64,000 bases of DNA from an uncultured Opitutales bacterium (GTDB lineage Bacteria; Verrucomicrobiota; Verrucomicrobiia; Opitutales; Intestinicryptomonadaceae): contig CALXLX010000051.1 of assembly GCA_944389315.1 (NCBI GenBank), positions 1 to 64,000 on the forward strand. The letters run 5' to 3'. Positions 58,714-64,000 of the stretch are shown here, piece by piece; position 1 is the first letter of the stretch, and every line of letters begins with the position of its first letter. Position numbers and translations under genes: made by a program. The notes beneath the pieces were generated by a model. The model was not told the DNA's origin and searched no databases. It saw nothing but the letters and a program-made list of their open reading frames with translations.

Positions 58714-59892
58714 ATGAATAAGGAGAATTTTAAGAGATGGCCGCATTTTGACGCGGCAGAAATATCTGCGGTGGCGGATGTGCTCCGCAGCGGTAAAATC
58801 AACCGCTGGACGGGAGGGGAAAACATCAAATTCGAGGAGGCCATCTGCAACTTTACAGGCGCCAAGAGGGCTATCGCAGTATCAAACGGAACTTTGGCTT
58901 TGGAGCTTGCCCTTAGGGGGGTATCTCTCGAGAGGGGCTCTGAGGTTGTAACATCGTGCAGAACATTTGTAGCCAGCGCAAGTTCGGTAGTCGCGCAGGG
59001 TGGGGTTCCAGTTGTGGCCGATGTCGACTTGGACTCCCAGTGCATAACCGCGCAGACCGTTGAAAAGTGCCTGACGAAGAAAACCAGGGGAATCATAGTA
59101 GTGCACCATGCCGGGTGGCCGGCCGATATGGACGGCATAATGGCTCTGGCTAAGGACAGGGGGCTGTTCGTCATAGAAGACTGCGCCCAGGCTCACGGAG
59201 CCGCGTATAAAGGCAAATCCGTGGGGTCCATAGGCGATGTCGGTGCGTGGTCGTTCTGCCAGGATAAAATCATCACCACCGGAGGGGAGGGCGGGGCGGT
59301 TACGACAAGCTCCGACGAGGCGTACTTTAAAATGTGGTCGTACAAGGATCACGGCAGGGACTACGACGCCGTCTATAACCGCAAGCATCCCGAGGGGTTC
59401 AGATGGCTGATAGAGTCATTCGGGAGCAATTTCAGAATGACGGAAATGCAGGCTGTTTTGGGAATTTCCGGCGTAAGGAAACTTGCAGAGTGGGTAAAGA
59501 GGCGCAGGGAAAACGCCGCTGCCTACATAGAGGCCTTGAAGGACATTCCGTGCGTGCGCGTTCCACTGCCGAAAGAGGGGGAGTTTTGCTCATATTACAA
59601 ATTCTATTTCTTCCTCAGGCCCGAGGCTATGAAAAGCGGAATATCCAGGGAGGAGGTCATCGCGAAGATAAATTCTTTGGGTATTCCGGCATTTTCAGGG
59701 ACATGTTGGAATATCTCGGCGGAGAAATGCTTTGTCGACCGCGGATGGGGCAAGTCTGCGGAGGATCTGCCCAATGCGGCGGTCCTTCGCGATACGTCGG
59801 TAATGCTCCTTACGCATCCTACCATAGAGCCGGAGGATTCCCGCTGGGCCGCTGAGGAAATCGCAAAAATACTGCGCGGAGTGTGCAGGTAG
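58714..59892 (+). CDS. DegT/DnrJ/EryC1-family sugar aminotransferase
   Basis: A 392-residue PLP enzyme of the nucleotide-sugar aminotransferase family. It has the opening WPHFDAAEISAVADVLRSGKINRWTGGENIKFEEAIC, the Rossmann-like VVHHAGWPADMDGI, FVIEDCAQAHGAAYKGKSVGSIGDVGAWSFCQDKIITTGGEGGAV (the PLP lysine is in QDKIITTG) and NFRMTEMQAVLG. It lies 78 bases after the CapD-like gene, and the two steps (4-keto formation, amination) are consecutive in amino-sugar synthesis. A terminator follows. Confidence 0.93.
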   Translation: MNKENFKRWPHFDAAEISAVADVLRSGKINRWTGGENIKFEEAICNFTGAKRAIAVSNGTLALELALRGVSLERGSEVVTSCRTFVASASSVVAQGGVPVVADVDLDSQCITAQTVEKCLTKKTRGIIVVHHAGWPADMDGIMALAKDRGLFVIEDCAQAHGAAYKGKSVGSIGDVGAWSFCQDKIITTGGEGGAVTTSSDEAYFKMWSYKDHGRDYDAVYNRKHPEGFRWLIESFGSNFRMTEMQAVLGISGVRKLAEWVKRRRENAAAYIEALKDIPCVRVPLPKEGEFCSYYKFYFFLRPEAMKSGISREEVIAKINSLGIPAFSGTCWNISAEKCFVDRGWGKSAEDLPNAAVLRDTSVMLLTHPTIEPEDSRWAAEEIAKILRGVCR

Positions 59893-59965
59893 GCTCTAAG
59901 ACCGGGAGGGAATTTTTCCCCTGACTATCCGCGGCTTTCCTGTCTTTCGGCCGCGGGGAAAAAAG

Positions 59966-59996
59966 TATCCGCACATGGGCGTGCGGATATTTTTTT
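59966..59996 (+). terminator. Rho-independent terminator after the DegT-like gene
   Basis: TATCCGCAC ATGGGC GTGCGGATA followed by a seven-T run. Confidence 0.9.
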
Positions 59997-60171
59997 ATCG
60001 GCGGCAGGGGCGTGAACATGCGTGGCAATCTGCGCGCGCCATCAATGTAAATAGCAGCTTGCCTTTACGGATTATTCCCAAAGGGCGATGGCTCATGTGC
60101 CGCAGCTTTGCAGAGCGCCAGATTCGGGCGGAATTATATATTGGTTGATTTTGAAGGACGAAAAGTTTAGT

Positions 60172-62490
60172 ATGCCTTCAGAATTTTTCATGGAGAGCGG
60201 AGAATACGCTGTATTGAAGGATCTGGCCATAATCGTATCGTCGGCGACTGTGGCCACATGGATATTTTCGTACCTTAAGCTGCCTGTTTTGGTGGGGTAT
60301 ATAGTGGTAGGCATTTTGCTCTCTCCGATTCTCGGGCTGTTGAACGAGTCGGAGATACTCAGCCAGGCGGGAGAGTTCGGCGTGATGCTGATGATGTTCT
60401 ATGTGGGCATGGAATTCGGGTTCGACCGGCTCAAAAAAGTGTTTCTGCCAAGCCTCTTCGGCGTCTGCGCGCTTGCCTTGGTGATGGGGGCCCTCGGGGT
60501 TGCTGCGGCGCGCCTGATGGGGATGGGACTGTCCGACGGGATATTCCTGGGCGGGATACTGTCTATGAGTTCCACTATAATAGTGGTGGAAAACCTCGGA
60601 ATGCGCGGCCAACTGCAGAAGCCCTTTGCGCAGATAGCCGTGGGCGTGCTGATATTCGAGGATATATATGCGGTCTTGCTGATGGTGGTTCTGTCGGGAT
60701 TGGCGGTCCAGTCGGAGAGCGGCATGGGCAGGATATTTGAGACCATCGTGCTGGCCAGCACTTTTGTCGTGGCGGTGTTCGTTGGCGGAAAGCTGGCGAT
60801 AAACATGCTCGCGGCAAGATTGTCCATCTCGAAGGAGCCACAAATGCTCATAATGTTCGCTATATGCATTGTGCTGGCGCTCGGATTCCTCGCAAAGCAG
60901 TTCGGCTTGTCTTTCGCATTGGGTGCGTTTCTTGCAGGGTCGGTAATATCTGGCTCCCCGGTGGCGGGAAAGGTGGAAAGGCTCATGTCGCCCTTCAGAA
61001 ACTTGTTCGTGGCGATATTTTTCGTCTCCGTTGGCACTATGATAAAGCCGGGACTCATACTCGATTTGTGGCTGCCTATAATTTTGCTCTCGCTTTTTGC
61101 GGTCGTATTCCAGATAGCGGCATGTTTCACAGGGGCGGTAATAGGCGGGGCGCGGGCTAAAGATTCCTTCCTGGCCGCCGTAAATATGGCCCAGATCGGA
61201 GAATTCGGATTTGTAATAGCCGGGCTGGGAATAGGGTCGGGCCTGATAGGGGATTCTGTGATGGCAATTACGATGGGGGTATCGTTCCTAACGGTGTCGG
61301 CAAATCCGTTCCTGGCGGAGCGCGCTCCCGCGGTGGCGAACTTCCTGTCCAAACGCGTCCCGTCGGCGGTGAGGAAAACCTTGAAAGGCTACGAGAGGGA
61401 ACTGACTAAAATAAAGGAGGCCTCGGTCAGACACGAGAGCCTGCATCTGGCCTTCAGGGGAATATCCATGGCGGCAATCTACGCCTTCCTGTTCAACGCC
61501 CTCGTAGTTACGGGCGCCTTTATCTCAAACGCAGTCGTGGATTCTATGCAAAGGCAAGCCCATATGTGGCTTTTATATACGGTCTGGAGCATTGTGGGAG
61601 CCCTTGCGCTGCCGCTTGCAGTGGGCTGCTTTAGAAAGGTGGAAGGCTGCGTGCGCTCTATTGCAAAAGCCTCGTTTCAGCCTCGGACATTCGGGAATGT
61701 CGTCTGCAAGATATTGTCCATCTCCGGAGGCGGCGCGGCTGCGGCTTTTTGCGCCCTGGTGTATTTCGGAGTCGCCCACGGCTATGTGGGAAGCGATGCC
61801 ATGCTGGGGCTGAATATAGTCTGCGGGCTGTTGCTGGGCATCGTATTTTACACCCCCTTGAGGACTTTTAACATATCCTTGGAGTCCAAATTTAAGCTGA
61901 TATTTCTGCGCCATCTCGAGAATGCCGACGCCTACCGCCACGACAGAATGATAGAAAAAATAAAGGACAGGTACTCCTGGGCCATGGATATATCCGAGGT
62001 CGAGCTTGGGGATCTGAGCCCCGCGGCGGGAAGGACGGTCGCCCAAACGGAATTGAGGCGGCTTACAGGCGCGGAGATAGTGGCGGTCAAGCGCGGGTTT
62101 TTCGTGATATATAACATATTTCCGGACACGGCCCTTTATCCGGGGGACGTGGTTGTCCTTTGCGGAGAGCCGTCGGAGCTGAAAGCTGCGGCGGAGACCC
62201 TGGCGGAAAAAGGGCGTTTCTCCTCGGCCGACGCCGTCGCGGAAAATCGGCTTTCGGACTTTTCCGTTTCGACTTTAAAGGTGCCGGAAGCCTCCGGTCT
62301 AACCGGGATAAACCTGCGCTCGGCGAATCTTACGAAACTTTATGCCGTGAAGATACTGGGAGTGGGGAAATCCGGCGAGGCGCTGCGCAGGCCCTCCCCG
62401 GACGATGTCTTTGAATGCGGAGATATGATCGTCGTCATGGGGGATTCAGAGAAAATCTCCGCGTTTAAGCGCGCCTTCGGGCTGGCGTAA
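60172..62490 (+). CDS. CPA2-family cation:proton antiporter (KefB/RosB-like)
   Basis: A 772-residue membrane protein. A ~12-helix Na+/H+ exchanger domain covers about residues 10-400 (LKLPVLVGYIVVGILLSP, FYVGMEFGFDRLKKV, LSMSSTIIVVENLG, FEDIYAVLLMVVL, FGLSFALGAFLAGSVISGSP); two or more extra helices follow (about 440-590), then a TrkA-C-like regulatory domain at the C-terminus (VVVLCGEP ... FECGDMIVVMGDSEK). Such proteins exchange K+ or Na+ for protons. The start at MPSEFFMESGE is preferred; a Met seven codons further is possible. Confidence 0.9.
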   Translation: MPSEFFMESGEYAVLKDLAIIVSSATVATWIFSYLKLPVLVGYIVVGILLSPILGLLNESEILSQAGEFGVMLMMFYVGMEFGFDRLKKVFLPSLFGVCALALVMGALGVAAARLMGMGLSDGIFLGGILSMSSTIIVVENLGMRGQLQKPFAQIAVGVLIFEDIYAVLLMVVLSGLAVQSESGMGRIFETIVLASTFVVAVFVGGKLAINMLAARLSISKEPQMLIMFAICIVLALGFLAKQFGLSFALGAFLAGSVISGSPVAGKVERLMSPFRNLFVAIFFVSVGTMIKPGLILDLWLPIILLSLFAVVFQIAACFTGAVIGGARAKDSFLAAVNMAQIGEFGFVIAGLGIGSGLIGDSVMAITMGVSFLTVSANPFLAERAPAVANFLSKRVPSAVRKTLKGYERELTKIKEASVRHESLHLAFRGISMAAIYAFLFNALVVTGAFISNAVVDSMQRQAHMWLLYTVWSIVGALALPLAVGCFRKVEGCVRSIAKASFQPRTFGNVVCKILSISGGGAAAAFCALVYFGVAHGYVGSDAMLGLNIVCGLLLGIVFYTPLRTFNISLESKFKLIFLRHLENADAYRHDRMIEKIKDRYSWAMDISEVELGDLSPAAGRTVAQTELRRLTGAEIVAVKRGFFVIYNIFPDTALYPGDVVVLCGEPSELKAAAETLAEKGRFSSADAVAENRLSDFSVSTLKVPEASGLTGINLRSANLTKLYAVKILGVGKSGEALRRPSPDDVFECGDMIVVMGDSEKISAFKRAFGLA

Positions 62491-62672
62491 AGTTTTTCCA
62501 TCCCCTGGCGGGCGCGTCTTTTTGGCGCGAGCATCCGCACCACTTGCCTGTTTTTTTTAGTTTTTCCGTTTCGCGCTCTTTTTTTATGGGGAAAAGCGAT
62601 TTTCCTAAAAAATACCAAAGTTTGGCGAAAATGCTTGAATACGTTCTAAAATTGGTTTTAATCTTTGAATTT

Positions 62673-63353
62673 ATGAAAAAGAAAACCGCTTTTTTGCTTT
62701 CCACGGCATTACTATTTGTGTGTGGATCCTTGTTGTCCGCTCCTAACGAAGATCCTGTTATAATAGACAACGGCAGAAACGGAGTGAAATTTGAGAGCAT
62801 ACAGAAATCCCAGATAAGTAACAGCGGGGGGCCTGTGACAAGGATAACAATACCCCTGAAGGCTTTGACCACCCCGGATAAGGACAAGTGGGTGCGCAAT
62901 GTGTCCGTGGAGCTCACCGTGGTGTACAGGGACGAAAAGGCAAAGAAGAAGGATCCCAGCTTTCTCGTGTTTAAGTCGTCCGCGAAGCTTTTTGCGATAA
63001 AGGTCAACCAGTCGACTCCGGTTCAGTTCTTCATCCCGTGGGAGGCGTATGAGATTTACGGTTTAAAGAACGCTCCCTGCGCATGGAGGATAAACCTGAA
63101 GGTCAACGGAGAGCCTGTCGAATGGACGAAGGCCAACATAGACTCCTTCTTCTTTATGGAGCCCTCCCTCATGAAGAAAACTACGGACTTGAAAGCCGCC
63201 TACGACGCATTTGACGAGTTGGTTAAGAAATCTGCCGGCTACAACGAGAACGTGTTGGTGCCGCTGCCTTTGGCTCCTTTCGCGATAAGGTACTACCAGT
63301 GCTATCGCAATCCCAACGAAGTTTCGCCGACCTATATAGTCAATTCACAGTAG
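62673..63353 (+). CDS. Exported protein upstream of pilM, Amuc_1102-like by context
   Basis: A 226-residue protein with a signal peptide (MKKKTAFLLSTALLFVCGSLLSA). The mature part is beta-rich and Lys-rich (ITIPLKALTTPDKDKWVRNVSVELTVVYRD, SAKLFAIKVNQSTPVQFFIPWEAYEIYG), which fits an immunoglobulin-like sandwich. In Akkermansia muciniphila a small exported protein (Amuc_1102) neighbours the PilM-like gene of a pilus locus; the same order is seen here. The link is from context, not from confirmed similarity. Confidence 0.55.
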   Translation: MKKKTAFLLSTALLFVCGSLLSAPNEDPVIIDNGRNGVKFESIQKSQISNSGGPVTRITIPLKALTTPDKDKWVRNVSVELTVVYRDEKAKKKDPSFLVFKSSAKLFAIKVNQSTPVQFFIPWEAYEIYGLKNAPCAWRINLKVNGEPVEWTKANIDSFFFMEPSLMKKTTDLKAAYDAFDELVKKSAGYNENVLVPLPLAPFAIRYYQCYRNPNEVSPTYIVNSQ

Positions 63354-63472
63354 GGTTTTTTTTAGATATCTCTATTCTGGATTCAGGTAGGCGGTATTTT
63401 TTGCTTTCCCGGAAGTCGGTTGCCGAATATTCCGTGTAGATACAAAATTTTATCCCATATAAATTCGAAAAT

Positions 63473-64000
63473 ATGAGTTCCAAAAATAAACTTATAATAA
63501 ATTGTACGTCCACTTCCGTTGTGGCGGGCGAGTTCTCCTCCGTAAACGGGCGTTTGGTTCTGCAGAACTTTAAAACGCAGGAGCTCTTGTACGACTACTC
63601 CAACCAGGAGCAATGGTGGCCGGCGCTGGAAGCAGCCCTGAAGGCGTTGCGCATGTCCGGAGAGGCGACTGTGATAGCTCCGGCGTTCATGCTTCTGACG
63701 AAGACCATAAAGGTTCCCAATGTGGGTTCTCAGAGCCAGTCGGACGTCATAAAGTTCGAGGCTTCCAAGGCTATACCCTACGACCTTTCCGAGGTTTCCT
63801 GGGATTACCAGGAAATAGCCAAGGACGAGGTCGAGACGGAAATACTGCTTGTCCCCATGCGCACTTCGGAGGCCGACAGGCTTTGCAAGGCCGTCATGGC
63901 CGCGGGCATAACCCCCAAAAAACTCGAGGCTTCGTCGATACTCGACTACAACGCATGGAAATATTGTTCCCTCGAGGAGGATGTCATGCTCCTGAATATA
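63473..64000 (+). CDS. pilM: Type IV pilus assembly protein PilM-like (partial)
   Basis: The first 176 codons of a gene that runs off the right edge. The protein lacks a signal peptide and opens SSKNKLIINCTSTSVVAGEF, a typical actin-like/FtsA fold start, followed by the SHS2-type segment VIKFEASKAIPYDLSEVSWDYQE, a hallmark of PilM, and LLVPMRTSEADRLCKAVMAAGITPKKLEASS. PilM binds PilN on the cytoplasmic face of the pilus machine. Further pilus genes are expected downstream. Confidence 0.85.
   Translation, partial: MSSKNKLIINCTSTSVVAGEFSSVNGRLVLQNFKTQELLYDYSNQEQWWPALEAALKALRMSGEATVIAPAFMLLTKTIKVPNVGSQSQSDVIKFEASKAIPYDLSEVSWDYQEIAKDEVETEILLVPMRTSEADRLCKAVMAAGITPKKLEASSILDYNAWKYCSLEEDVMLLNI

Overview
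The window looks like a chromosomal segment of a Gram-negative member of the Verrucomicrobiota, most likely on the Opitutae side. This is inferred from gene content, since no rRNA is present. The evidence includes a fused LpxC-FabZ gene followed by lpxA, an Mla-type lipid transport operon, several outer-membrane proteins (FadL, OprB, an autotransporter-like C-terminus), a Lys/Ala/Pro-repeat histone H1/Hc2-like protein, a PilM gene preceded by a small exported protein as in the Akkermansia pilus locus, and many exported carbohydrate-active proteins. G+C is moderately high, strong Shine-Dalgarno sequences are scarce, and genes are short-spaced or overlapping. No insertion sequence, prophage or CRISPR array was seen.

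Layout. 1-10.6 kb: end of an autotransporter-like barrel gene, then exported glycan-related proteins (a GH110/GH28-like beta-helix protein, a large exported protein of unknown function, an FAD-dependent oxidoreductase lipoprotein), a CDF metal exporter, a chagasin-like lipoprotein, dapF, and a WbsX/GH99-like exported protein. 10.7-17.6 kb: an ApbE-like flavin transferase and a divergent cluster around an ABCG-type exporter with four exported proteins of unknown function. 17.7-22 kb: purE, a FadL-like porin, HPr and an OprB-like porin. 22.3-30.3 kb, all on the minus strand: an inositol-phosphatase-family enzyme, an acidic protein, mlaE-mlaF-mlaD-pqiC-like, fabD, rpsP, trmD and rplS. 30.3-34.3 kb: an exonuclease, a DevB/DevC-like pair without its ATPase, and a DUF5131 protein. 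34.6-41.6 kb: lpxC-fabZ, lpxA, a YtqB/MnmM-like methyltransferase, an Lrp-like regulator, an aminotransferase, der (interrupted by an in-frame TAG) and fmt. 41.6-43.1 kb: AT-rich DNA, the histone-like gene and possible non-coding RNA. 43.1-50.6 kb: an aminotransferase with tsaE, sixA, DUF6485 with U32, rpoN, and a tsaB-like gene with an alanine-racemase homologue. 50.9-64 kb: tRNA-Thr, a sialidase-like protein, mdh, a sigma factor with a possible anti-sigma partner, hisD, a CapD-like dehydratase with a DegT aminotransferase, a CPA2 antiporter, and the start of a pilus locus.

Functionally, most genes serve the cell envelope (lipid A, lipid trafficking, fatty acids, porins, sugar biosynthesis, pili), translation (S16, L19, TrmD, Fmt, Der, TsaE/TsaB, tRNA) and glycan use. 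The most striking observations are: an alanine-racemase homologue in which the PLP lysine and most other pocket residues are replaced; a DapF homologue with both catalytic cysteines replaced by serine; a full-length der interrupted by one amber codon; a tandem repeat array between the DUF6485/U32 operon and rpoN; an ABCG-exporter cluster of unassigned function; and two candidate structured RNAs flanking the histone-like gene.
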